In this document: piece after piece, positions 24,362 to 36,400 of the stretch | How the letters are laid out: every line of letters begins with the position of its first letter | How positions within the stretch are numbered: position 1 is the stretch's first letter | Source: Archivesica marissinica | Taxonomy: Eukaryota; Mollusca; Bivalvia; Venerida; Vesicomyidae | Length of the DNA stretch: 64,000 bases | Direction of reading: 5' to 3' | Assembly: GCA_014843695.1 (NCBI GenBank) | Contig: CM026397.1 | Location: 34,166,726 to 34,230,725, forward strand | The notes under the pieces: generated by a model | Told to the model about the DNA's origin: nothing | The model's input: the letters and a program-made list of their open reading frames with translations, nothing else | Databases searched by the model: none | Translations under genes and position numbers: made by a program

Positions 24362-25808
24362 CTAGGAATGGCAAACGGGTATTCGAATATTTTGAACCAC
24401 CCGTTTGTGTGACTGGCACGGCACTGTATGTACACAAGCTCCACGCTAGCAAACAAGATTCGGATTAATTGATTTTTCATTTGCTTCAAATAATAATCAT
24501 TTAATAGAGATATTAAACGATTATTATTATTTCGAAACATGTGTGAAATTAATGTCCTGATTATCGTTCTGATTATCGGCCAAGTATTCATAGATTGTGT
24601 TTTTCATAGTTTAAAGCAGCATTACATCGTATGAAATAAAAGATATTTGAAAAATTCAATTTTTACGTATGGGTAGCAATGCTGCTACACATTCTAACAT
24701 TATACTTTGTATGCTTATGTTCATTTGGTAAACAGTGTTTTTGCGATAAAACAAACTCGAAACCGAAAGTACGACTTTCCGAGTCGATCGGTCACGCACT
24801 TGTTTACAACCGGAACGCATCGTCCGCACTTGTTTGCATTCGGAATCCATCGTCCCCATTTGTACCACATTGTCTTTTTTAATTAAATTACTTGATATGT
24901 TGATTCATACCTCTGTTAGCTAAGTCTTTGGGGACATTTCTACATCCCCGCGAGGGGTTCGACATTAGAGGAAGATAGATAGATAGTCTTTCATGTTCAA
25001 AATGTATACATTGTTTTCTACATTCTCTGTTATGTCACGCATGTGCACTGTGCGTGTTTACATTTCGTGTGTTAATAAACAAATTCGCGTATACGACGGT
25101 TTAAATTTATTGGAATTTTATCGTTTCTGAGCGACTATTTTGATTTTTGGAAAACGACACACATTAGTATTTATATTTTACCCAAAACATCCCTTATTAC
25201 GATGTAATGCTGCTTTAATAATCTAACAAACAACGTATGTACATCATACCATTCGTGGCAAATTCTGACTCAATCAAACTCCTGTGTGTCAATAATATGA
25301 GCAAATACACGGTATCAAAATGTCAGCTGTGTATTGGGGATCCCAAATTACATCACACCACATAGCATGGAGAAATAAACAGGATGACCTAAATATGTTA
25401 ACATCAAACGTTCCGACAAGGGTACATACAGTCATGCTATTTGTGTGATGCTGGGAATCGTGTCGGTTTTCAATTATTATTTGCAAATTTCTTCAGTCAA
25501 ATAAAGTACATTGCAATATGCAATAATCACTGTAATAAATGTGTATGCGAGTGTGTAGAGTATACACGTATGTGTATATCAATAGTGCATGTAATTATGA
25601 GCAATATGTCATCATCTGCCTATGTTAATTGGAGCAAAACGCAACAATTGTTTACACCTCATGGTCTCATTGTGTTTGAATCTTACTTGATTGAAAATTA
25701 AGCAATCACATTTAACTGCAATTTATTGAAAAAAATTTAACTTCAAAAATCTAAAATACTTTTTTTTTTATTATTCGAATATTCAAACATTCGTTGCCAT
25801 CCCTAGTA
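24362..25808. other. Intergenic, no gene seen
   Basis: AT-rich sequence between two MITEs. Near-identical words at its two ends (gaatggcaaacgggtattcg at the left; cgaatattcaaacattcgttgccat, shortened, at the right) suggest a larger decayed inverted-repeat element spanning 24363-25805. The inner words cagcattacatcgtatgaaa (24617) and ttacgatgtaatgctgcttt (25198) are also inverted. Confidence 0.5.
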
Positions 25809-26006
25809 TTAACCCTTAAAATTGGAAGGAATGTTCAAACAACATAGATCCAGGATAGGTGTAGTTTGCTATTCAGTGTTTTAGCTTCACTATCTGAACA
25901 GCTAACAATATAGAGCTTGATCACACTGACTCATTTGTGCCGTCTGATCTGGCTCTATGCTGTTTGCAAAAACGACTTTAGTCATGATTAGCAGGTTAAG
26001 GGTTAA
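25809..26006. mobile_element. MITE-P2 copy, TTAA-flanked
   Basis: TTAACCCTTAAAATTGG at the left and GTTAAGGGTTAA at the right; interior aacaacatagatccaggata and gatctggctctatgctgttt. Confidence 0.8.
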
Positions 26007-26134
26007 CAGCTGAGCAAGAAGTTGTAACCAAATATGGTGTACAAATCAGCACTGATATTTTATTCATGTGATTGAAGTTATCTTTTCCCACAAAAGGCCC
26101 TAAAGATGGCTGATAGATGAACATGGGTTCACAT

Positions 26135-26376
26135 TTAACCCATTCTGGATACCGTTCAAACAGAATTTGTAAAGAACATAGACCCAGACCAGCCACCATG
26201 GAACGTGCCATCTAATCAGGCTCTATGCTGTTTGCTATTCAGATGATCTTGCTAAGACACTTGGCTATGTAGCAAACAACATAGATCCTGATCAGCACAC
26301 AACATCATGCTGCAGCTGATCTGGATCTATGTTGTTTGCAAAAGCCTTTAAATGTATCCAGAATGAAATAGGTTAA
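26135..26376. mobile_element. MITE-P2 copy, TTAA-flanked
   Basis: TTAACCCATTCTGGATACCG at the left, atccagaatgaaataGGTTAA at its right end (one base lost from GGG). Very like 20437-20671. Confidence 0.85.
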
Positions 26377-26646
26377 TGAAACACAGGAATCAAGCTATTT
26401 AACTATGCCCCCTCCGATTCCCACCCCAACATGAAATTGAAGCATATTGATACATAAAAAGTGAGAAAGTCAGTAAAAATGTGAAAAAAATGGTGAAAAT
26501 ATATTCACAAATGATGGATGATATGATTTCAATAAAGTATACACAATTCAACGGTCCGTAGTTGTTCTTATAGGAATGTGGGTTTCGATATGAGAGGACC
26601 GGCCCTAGATATAAATGACATAACTATGGTGAAACAAGATTAGTCC

Positions 26647-27667
26647 TCAACCCTTTCAACACCACATACCTCTACCTGCCTGCATCAGTCCATGTCCCAT
26701 ATCAGTTACCTCTACCTGCCTGCACACGTCCATGTCCCATGTCAGTTACCTCTACCTGCCTGCATCAGTCCATGTCCCATGTCAGTTACCTCTTCCTGCC
26801 TGCATCAGTCCATGTCCCATGTCAGTTACCTCTACCTGCCTGCATCAGTCCATGTCCCATGTCAGTTACCTCTACCTGCCTGCACCAGTCCATGTCCCAT
26901 ATCAGTTACCTCTACCTGCCTGCACCAGTCCATGGCCCATGTCAGTTACCTCTACCTGCCTGCACCAGTCCATGTCCTATGTCAGTTACCTCTACCTGCC
27001 TGCATCAGTCCATGTCCCATGTCAGTTACCTCTACCTGCCTGCATCAGTCCATGTCCCATGTCAGTTACCTCTACCTGCCTGCACCAGTACATGTCCTAT
27101 GTCAGTTACCTCTACCTGCCTGCACCAGTCCATGTCAGTTACCTCTACCTGCCTGCACCAGTCCATGTCCCATGTCAGTTACCTCTACCTGCCTGCACCA
27201 GTCCATGTCCCATGTCAGTTACCTCTACCTGCCTGCACCAGTCCATGTCCCATGTCAGTTACCTCTACCTGCCTGCATCAGTCCATGTCCCATGTCAGTT
27301 ACCTCTACCTGCCTGCATCAGTCCATGTCCCATGTCAGTTACCTCTACCTGCCTGCACCAGTACATGTCCTATGTCAGTTACCTCTACCTGCCTGCACCA
27401 GTCCATGTCAGTTACCTCTACCTGCCTGCACCAGTCCATGTCCTATGTCAGTTACCTCTACCTGCCTGCATCAGTCCATGTCCCATGTCAGTTACCTCTA
27501 CCTGCCTGCACCAGTCCATGTCCCATGTCAGTTACCTCTACCTGCCTGCACCAGTCCATGTCCCATGTCAGTTACCTCTACCTGCCTGCATCAGTCCATG
27601 TCCCATGTCAGTTACCTCTACCTGCCTGCACCAGTCCATGTCAGTTACTTGGTGTTGAATGGGTTAA
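26647..27667. mobile_element. MITE-P1 copy whose interior became a 40-bp array
   Basis: The left end is TCAACCCTTTCAACACCACA and the right end is ACTTGGTGTTGAATGGGTTAA, the two termini of MITE-P1 (one TTAA changed to TCAA). The centre found in the intact copy is absent; between the termini lies a 40-bp tandem array. Confidence 0.85.
26668..27650. repeat. 40-bp minisatellite inside MITE-P1
   Basis: About 25 units with core catgtcccatgtcagttacc followed by tctacctgcctgca. The unit joins a left-terminal word of the MITE (acctct) and a right-terminal word (cagtccatgtcagttac). Two shortened units (near 27135 and 27410) lack one cccatgt block and sit 280 bp apart, hinting at a duplicated seven-unit block. 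Frames up to 388 codons open here are repeat artefacts. Confidence 0.95.
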
Positions 27668-27825
27668 TAATACAGAAAGTTTCGACTTCACATGAAAATG
27701 ATACAAATAAAGAAGAAACTGAAAAATATGATACAATCTTCTGTAATTTCCTATCATTTTGTCGAACACCCAAACTTTCTGCAATATACATGGTCACCAT
27801 ACCTCTCTGCATGCTAGCGGCGAAA

Positions 27826-28995
27826 ATAACAGTCAAATATGTCGTACAATTTCATTAGAATTGTGTCATGACGACAACGGTCAAATATGTCGTACAATTT
27901 CATTAGAATTGTGTCATGACGACAACGGTCAAATATGTCGTACAATTTCATTAGAATTGTGTCATGACGACAACGGTCAAATATGTCGTACAATTTCATT
28001 AGAATTGTGTCATGACGACAACGGTCAAATATGTCGTACAATTTCATTAGAATTGTGTCGTGACGACAACGGTCAAATATGTCGTACAATTTCATTAGAA
28101 TTGTGTCGTAATGACACAACGGTCAAATATGTCGTACAATTTCATTAGAATTGTGTCGTGACGACAACGGTCAAATATGTCGTACAATTTCATTAGAATT
28201 GTGTCATGACGACAACGGTCAAATATGTCGTACAATTTCATTAGAATTGTGTCATGACGACAACGGTCAAATATGTCGTACAATTTCATTAGAATTGTGT
28301 CGTGACGACAACGGTCAAATATGTCGTACAATTTCATTAGAATTGTGTCGTAATGACACAACGGTCAAATATGTCGTACAATTTCATTAGAATTGTGTCG
28401 TGACGACAACGGTCAAATATGTCGTACAATTTCATTAGAATTGTGTCGTGACGACAACGGTCAAATATGTCGTACAATTTCATTAGAATTGTGTCGTAAT
28501 GACACAACGGTCAAATATGTCGTACAATTTCATTAGAATTGTGTCTGACGACAACGGTCAAATATGTCGTACAATTTCATTAGAATTGTGTCGTGACGAC
28601 AACGGTCAAATATGTCGTACAATTTCATTAGAATTGTGTCGTGACGACAACGGTCAAATATGTCGTACAATTTCATTAGAATTGTGTCATGACGACAACG
28701 GTCAAATATGTCGTACAATTTCATTAGAATTGTGTCATGACGACAACGGTCAAATATGTCGTACAATTTCATTAGAATTGTGTCGTGACGACAACGGTCA
28801 AATATGTCGTACAATTTCATTAGAATTGTGTCGTAATGACACAACGGTCAAATATGTCGTACAATTTCATTAGAATTGTGTCGTGACGACAACGGACAAA
28901 TATGTCGTACAATTTCATTAGAATTGTGTCGTGACGACAACGGTCAAATATGTCGTACAATTTCATTACAATTGTGTCGTGATGACAACAGTCAA
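27826..28995. repeat. 48-bp minisatellite
   Basis: About 24 units with core aatttcattagaattgtgtc, then a tgacgacaacggtcaaatat-type block and gtcgtac. Some units have taatgacacaac in place of tgacgacaac. It lies downstream of the NCS stop codon. The 20-bp core is shared with the array at 46039-46575. Confidence 0.95.
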
Positions 28996-29850
28996 ATATT
29001 TGACCATTACTTTCACCGCAAGCGTGCAGAGTTAAACTTACAGACAAGTTCTGTAGCATTTTACTTTAAGTTTAAATTTTCTATTTATTATCAAATTGGT
29101 ATAACCAACCACACTGATCAGCTGTAAATTGCAAACTGAGCAAACATATCCAATGCATTCTGTAACAACAGTAACAAACTCTCTCACTAAATCACGTAAC
29201 AAATAGAGTGCCTATACGGGCATATGCAAGCCTAAACATCAGCATAAACACACGCAACGTGTCCCAGTACTTGAAACTTTAAAAAACTTATTCACCATAC
29301 CGTCACACAAAATAATGTGTTGCTATGACGTCATATCGGTCGTTTCTAAACAAAAATAGAAAAACAAATTTTGGAAAATCTAGGCATGTAAATTTAGTAG
29401 ACGTTTCTCCGAAGAAATACACTGGTCGTCAAAGCGCGACCTTGCATAAACAATTAAGCTCTACAACTCGCCTGGTTTATTTACATTTGCAAGAAAGTTA
29501 CCCAATATTCTCCTGTCTATATGCAGCTGAATCAGAAACCGTTATCTGTAACCAAATAAATGGTGACAATGTTCTCACAGTCAAGGTCACAACTGGGTCA
29601 CTCGTAACGAATGTAACCATGACCTTGTATTTAGTACATGCTATATATATATATCACAGTCCTTGAACTTCATGATTATGTCAACTATAAATACCAATTT
29701 TCTGCTACAAACCATTTCATGCCAGTGTAATCCAGCATTATATGATATTTCCTGCCTAAACTGCATGATATAGCCGATGTTCCAGACTGTGTACAGCCAT
29801 TATTACACCAATGCATTTTATAATACATTTCTGTGTTTGATATTCGGGTT
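28996..29850. other. Intergenic, no gene seen
   Basis: AT-rich DNA that should include the 3' UTR or flank of the NCS gene on the minus strand. No convincing polyadenylation signal could be chosen. Confidence 0.4.
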
Positions 29851-29852
29851 TA

Positions 29853-30085
29853 TAAAGACGCACCAACAGCTTAGGTCGTATGACGACTCTCCAGTTATTG
29901 GTGGAGCAACTCTGAGCAGTATTTCAAGCACCCAGGTAGAACAACCAACCTTCCATAAGCCAGCGGGATAGCATTCTCACTTGAAAGAACTCAACACCCC
30001 CAGTGGGATTCAAACCTAAAATGGTGTGTGGCAAGCAATTTCAAGTAGACGTCCTTCACCACTCGGGCTACAGAGGCCACCTTTC
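29853..30085 (-). mobile_element. SINE-B copy, inverted
   Basis: Plus strand shows gcaccaacagcttaggtcgt, gactctccagttattggtgg and cccccagtgggattcaaacc, the reverse of the SINE-B at 11345-11645, ending with a head-like accactcgggctacagaggc. It lies about 170 bp downstream of the NCS stop and may be in its 3' UTR. Confidence 0.8.
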
Positions 30086-30251
30086 ATAATATCATATTTT
30101 GAGTTGCATACACCTATATAACATATATACCATAATTTCCCAACATGCATTTGAACACTGTCGGTCAACCACAGCTTAACAGTTACTTATCAAGAGTAAT
30201 AGAACACAAATGCATAAAATGAAAGAATGATTGTGAGATACTGCTGTGTGT

Positions 30252-30452
30252 CTATTCTTGGTTACAGCCCCCTGCGTCGGCCGTCAACATCTGGTACAGG
30301 AACTGGTCCTTCATGCAGCCATCCACAAACTCGGACCGCGTTAAGACACCATCGTTATTTATATCCATCTTGGAAAATATTTTCTGCGTTCGCTCCTCTG
30401 GGCTGTCCGTATCTTGGTTGGTCAAGGCATTTCCCAACATGGAATAGATGGC
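30252..30452 (-). CDS. NCS protein exon 3, EF-hand 4 and C-terminus
   Basis: Acceptor (minus strand) tgtgtattcgcag precedes GCC ATC TAT. Encodes [26 protein letters not shown], the EF-hand 4 loop [12 protein letters not shown] and [16 protein letters not shown], then TAG at 30254-30252. The AIYxM and PEERxxKIF motifs are family hallmarks. Confidence 0.95.
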   Translation of the reverse strand, partial: AIYSMLGNALTNQDTDSPEERTQKIFSKMDINNDGVLTRSEFVDGCMKDQFLYQMLTADAGGCNQE

Positions 30453-33400
30453 CTGCGAATACACAACAGGCATAATATACATAATTAAATAGAACCGTAA
30501 TACACAACAGGCATAATATACATAATTAAATAGTACCGTAATACAAATAATGATACCAGTCAATTTCCGAACAAACAATTATCTAAATCAGTACAACGGT
30601 TACTAATCATTGGATTATATATTGCTTCATCGAGGAACCGGATGCCAAAAACAATGGAACAGTTTGTAGCTGCATCGAGGAACCGGATGCCAAAAACAAT
30701 GGAACAGTTTGTAGCTTCATCGAGGAACTGGATGCCAAAAACAATGGAACAGTTTGTAGCTTCATCGAGGAACTGGATGCCAAAAACGATGGAACAGTTT
30801 GTAGCTGCATCGAGGAACCGGATGCCAAAAACAATGGAACAGTTTGTAGCTTCATCGAGGAACCGGATGCCAAAAACAATGGAACAGTTTGTAGCTTCAT
30901 CGAGGAACCGGATGCCAAAAACGATGAACAGTTTGTAGCTTCATCGAGGAACCGGATGCCAAAAACATGGAACAGTTTGTAGCTTCATCGAGGAACTGGA
31001 TGCCAAAAACGATGGAACAGTTTGTAGCTTCATCGAGGAACTGGATGCCAAAAACGATGAACAGTTTGTAGCTTCATCGAGGAACCGGATGCCAAAAACG
31101 ATGGAACAGTTTGTAGCTTCATCGAGGAACTGGATGCCAAAAACGATGGAACAGTTTGTAGCTTCATCGAGGAACTGGATGCCAAAAACGATGGAACAGT
31201 TTGTAGCTTCATCGAGGAACTGGATGCCAAAAACGATGGAACAGTTTGTAGCTTCATCGAGGCATAGAATGCAAAAATGGAAGCTCAGCCCAATTCTAGA
31301 TTAACAAGGCATGGAATGCCCAAAGGGAAAGTTCAGTCTGGATCTTGTTTTATCGAGCCATCGAACGTCATAACTCTGACATAACCTTGGTTTAACATTT
31401 CAACAGCACAGAAAGGTTACATTGGAGACAGTATCTCGGTCTACCATCTTACCAAAACCAGAAAGGTTATAAAACGAAGACAAGCCTCGTGAACATCCCA
31501 CCAAAGCATAAAGGTTATAAATAACAACAGAGACATGACTCCGGCTTAAACATCTTAACGTCTCAAGCAAACAAAATGTGAATCTAAGGTCATGTGATGA
31601 CAGATAATCTAAATTTATATCCCCTTAATAACAGCTACAATCATCATGGGACTTTAATAATAACTCCCCTGCTGAAGTGTCCCTTAACTCTATGAACTTT
31701 AATGAGCAACACAAGGATTTAAGCCTGATAGTTCTAAGAAGTGAACACGGTAATTAAATTATTGGTCACATGTTTGGTTACTAAATGACAAGAACTTCAT
31801 TCCATATGCGGTAATACAGTGCAAAGGCACCACATTTCCAGGAAAATATTGACCCAAGTGTGAAATTTCTATCATATAACCACTGTAAGTGATTGATTGC
31901 AAACAAAACCAGAAGTGAAATGATTTTCTCCATTTTCTCCCAGATAGAGCAATTAGAGGACTGGGATTTTCTAGTGGAACGAGCATGTATGGATGGTTCA
32001 ACAATGGCATTCTATTTTTTGGCAAGTGTTTACTTAGTATCAGTGATGACAGAATCCAGAGCGTTACACCTCCGCCTCCCCCCCCCCCACATTCTCTACT
32101 GCACGTTGCCTCTTCTCTCCCTCCTGGCGATGGATTCCATCAGGAATGACGTCTCGAGAACGATTCATCTAATGCTGTACATCCCCACCGCAGACAAACT
32201 CCGTGTAAATACGCTATAGGATGTTTGCTCCCTGAGTCACAACTCATGTTTGCACTCTGGACATCTTGTTGATGACTCATGTTTGCACTCTGGACAATCC
32301 GGACACCTAGCTGATAACTCATGTTTGTACTCTGGACAATCCGGACACCTAGCTGATAACTCATGTTTGCAATCTGGACGATCCGGACACCTAGCTGATG
32401 ACTCATGTTTGCTCAAGAGGCAAAAGCTACAGATATACCGAGCATCGGCAGAATGTACTGGGTACATATCCATACATTTTTTGTATCCCTCTATGTCAAT
32501 CCCCTTATCTGACTTTAGTGGAACCTATATACCAAGCCCCCTGACAGTTTAGTGGAACCTATATACCAAGCCCCCTGACAGTTTAGTGGAACCTATATAC
32601 CAAGCCCCCTGACAGTTTAGTGGAACCTATATACCAAGCCCCCTGACGTTTAGTGGAACCTATATACCAAGCCCCTGACGTTTAGTGGAACCTATATACC
32701 AAGCCCCCTGACAGTTTAGTGGAACCTATATACCAAGCCCCCTGACAGTGTTTAGTGGAACCTATATACAAGCCCCCTGACAGTTTAGTGGAACCTAATA
32801 CCAAGCCCCTGACAGTTTAGTGGAACCTATATACCAAGCCCCCTGACAGTGTTTAGTGGAACCTATATACCACCCCCTGAAGTTAGTGGAACCTATATAC
32901 CAAGCCCCCTGACAGTTTAGTGGAACCTATATACCAAGCCCCCTGACAGTTTAGTGGAACCTATATACCAAGCCCCCTGACAGTGTTTAGTGGAACCTAT
33001 ATACCAAGCCCACTGACAGTTTAGTGGAACCTATATACCAAGCCCCCTGACAGTTTAGTGGAACCTATATACCAAGCCCCCTGACAGTTTAGTGGAACCT
33101 ATATACCAAGCCCACTGACAGTTTAGTGGAACCTATATACCAAGCCCCCTGACAGTTTAGTGGAACCTATATACCAAGCCCCCTGACAGTGTTTAGTGGA
33201 ACCTATATACCAAGCCCCCTGACAGTGTTTAGTGGAACCTATATACCAAGCCCCCTGACCGTGTTTAGTGGAACCTATATACCAAGCCCCCTGACAGTGT
33301 TTAGTGGAACCTATATACCAAGCCCCCTGACAGTTTAGTGGAACCTATATACCAAGCCCCCTGACAGTTTAGTGGAACCTATATACCAAGCCCCCTGACA

Positions 33401-36400
33401 GTTTAGTGGAACCTATATACCAAGCCCCCTGACAGTGTTTAGTGGAACCTATATACCAAGCCCACTGACAGTTTAGTGGAACCTATATACCAAGCCCCCT
33501 GACAGTTTAGTGGAACCTATATACCAAGCCCCCTGACAGTGTTTAGTGGAACCTATATACCAAGCCCACTGACAGTTTAGTGGAACCTATATACCAAGCC
33601 CCCTGACAGTTTAGTGGAACCTATATACCAAGCCCCCTGACAGTTTAGTGGAACCTATATACCAAGCCCCCTGACAGTTTAGTGGAACCTATATACCAAG
33701 CCCCCTGACAGTTTAGTGGAACCTATATACCAAGCCCCCTGACAGNNNNNNNNNNNNNNNNNNNNNNNNNNNNNNNNNNNNNNNNNNNNNNNNNNNNNNN
33801 NNNNNNNNNNNNNNNNNNNNNNNNNNNNNNNNNNNNNNNNNNNNNNNNNNNNNNNNNNNNNNNNNNNNNNNNNNNNNNNNNNNNNNNNNNNNNNNNNNNN
33901 NNNNNNNNNNNNNNNNNNNNNNNNNNNNNNNNNNNNNNNNNNNNNNNNNNNNNNNNNNNNNNNNNNNNNNNNNNNNNNNNNNNNNNNNNNNNNNNNNNNN
34001 NNNNNNNNNNNNNNNNNNNNNNNNNNNNNNNNNNNNNNNNNNNNNNNNNNNNNNNNNNNNNNNNNNNNNNNNNNNNNNNNNNNNNNNNNNNNNNNNNNNN
34101 NNNNNNNNNNNNNNNNNNNNNNNNNNNNNNNNNNNNNNNNNNNNNNNNNNNNNNNNNNNNNNNNNNNNNNNNNNNNNNNNNNNNNNNNNNNNNNNNNNNN
34201 NNNNNNNNNNNNNNNNNNNNNNNNNNNNNNNNNNNNNNNNNNNNNNNNNNNNNNNNNNNNNNNNNNNNNNNNNNNNNNNNNNNNNNNNNNNNNNNNNNNN
34301 NNNNNNNNNNNNNNNNNNNNNNNNNNNNNNNNNNNNNNNNNNNNNNNNNNNNNNNNNNNNNNNNNNNNNNNNNNNNNNNNNNNNNNNNNNNNNNNNNNNN
34401 NNNNNNNNNNNNNNNNNNNNNNNNNNNNNNNNNNNNNNNNNNNNNNNNNNNNNNNNNNNNNNNNNNNNNNNNNNNNNNNNNNNNNNNNNNNNNNNNNNNN
34501 NNNNNNNNNNNNNNNNNNNNNNNNNNNNNNNNNNNNNNNNNNNNNNNNNNNNNNNNNNNNNNNNNNNNNNNNNNNNNNNNNNNNNNNNNNNNNNNNNNNN
34601 NNNNNNNNNNNNNNNNNNNNNNNNNNNNNNNNNNNNNNNNNNNNNNNNNNNNNNNNNNNNNNNNNNNNNNNNNNNNNNNNNNNNNNNNNNNNNNNNNNNN
34701 NNNNNNNNNNNNNNNNNNNNNNNNNNNNNNNNNNNNNNNNNNNNNACTGACAGTTTACTGGAACCTATATACAAAGCCCCCTGACAGTTTAGTGGAACCT
34801 ATATACCAAGCCCCCTGACAGTTTAGTGGAACCTATATACCAAGCCCACTGACAGTTTACTGGAACCTATATACCAAGCACCCTGACAGTTTAGTGGAAC
34901 CTATATACCAAGCCCCCTGACAGTTTAGTGGAACCTATATACCAAGACCCCTGACCATGTTTAGTGGAACCTATATACCAAGCCCCCTGACAGTTTAGTG
35001 GAACCTATATACCAAGCCCCCTGACAGTTTAGTGGAACCTATATACCAAGCCCCCTGACCGTGTTTAGTGGAACCTATATACCAAGCCCCGACAGTTTAG
35101 TGGAACCTATATACCAAGCTGAGTTACTTATATGCAAAGCCCCCTAACTGCGTTTAGATGAACCTACCATATATGCCAAGCCCCATGGCTGAATTACTTA
35201 TATGCCAAGCCCCATGGCTGAGTTACTTATATGCCAAGCCCCCTGGCTGAATTACTTATATGCCAAGCCCCCTGGCTGAATTACTTATATGCCAAGCCCC
35301 ATGGCTGAGTTACTTATATGCCAAGCCCCCTGGCTGAGTTACCTATATGCCAAGCCCCCTGGCTGAGTTACCTATATGTCAAGCCCCATGGCTGAGTTAC
35401 TTATATGCCAAGCTCCCTGGCTGAGTTTAGATGAACCTATATGCCAAGCCCCCTGGCTGAGTTACTTATATGCCAAGCTCCCTGGCTGAATTACTTATAT
35501 GCCAAGCCCCATGGCTGAGTTACTTATATGCCAAGCTCCCTGGCTGAGTTACTTATATGCCAAGCTCCCTGGCTGAATTACTTATATGCCAAGCCCCATG
35601 GCTGAGTTACTTATATGCCAAGGCCCATGGCTAAGTTACTTATATGCCAAGCCCCATGGCTGAGTTACTTATATGCCAAGCCCCATGGCTGAGTTACTTA
35701 TATGCCAAGTCCCCTGGCTGAGTTTAGATGAACCTATATGCCAAGCCCCCCTGGCTGACTTACTTATATGCCAAGCCCCCTGGCTGAGTTACTTATATGC
35801 CAAGCCCCATGGCTGAGTAACTTATATGCCAAGCCCCATGGCTGAGTTACTTATATGCCAAGCTCCCTGGCTGAATTACTGATATGCCAAGCTCCCTGGC
35901 TGAGTTACTTATATGCCAAGCCCCATGTATGAGTTATCTATATGCCAAGTCCCCTGGCTGAGTTACTTATATGCCAAGCCTCATGGCTGAGTTACTTATA
36001 TGCCAAGCCCCCTGGCTGAATTACTTATATGCCAAGCCCCCTGGCTGAGTTACTTATATGCCAAGCTACCTGGCTGAGTTACTTATATGCCAAGCTCCCT
36101 GGCTGAGTTACTTATATACCAAGCTCCCTGGCTGAGTTACTTATATGCCAAGCTCCCTGGCTGAGTTTAGATGAACCTATATGCCAAGCCCCCTGGCTGA
36201 GTTACTTATATGCCAAGCCCCATGGCTGAGTTACTTATATGCCAAGTCCCCTGGCTGAGTTTAGATGAACCTATATGCCAAGCTCCCTGGCTGAGTTTAG
36301 ATGAACCTATATGCCAAGCTCCCTGGCTGAGTTACTTATATGCCAAGCCCCATGGCTGAGTTACTTATATGCCAAGCTCCCTGGCTGAGTTACTTATATG

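Noticed and set aside
26692..27858. Three overlapping forward frames of 308-388 codons
   Set aside because: A 40-bp unit cycles through all three frames without a stop; the array lies within a MITE.
33713..34774. 353-codon frame on the minus strand
   Set aside because: It consists of the 1,000-N gap plus satellite; it has no real sequence.
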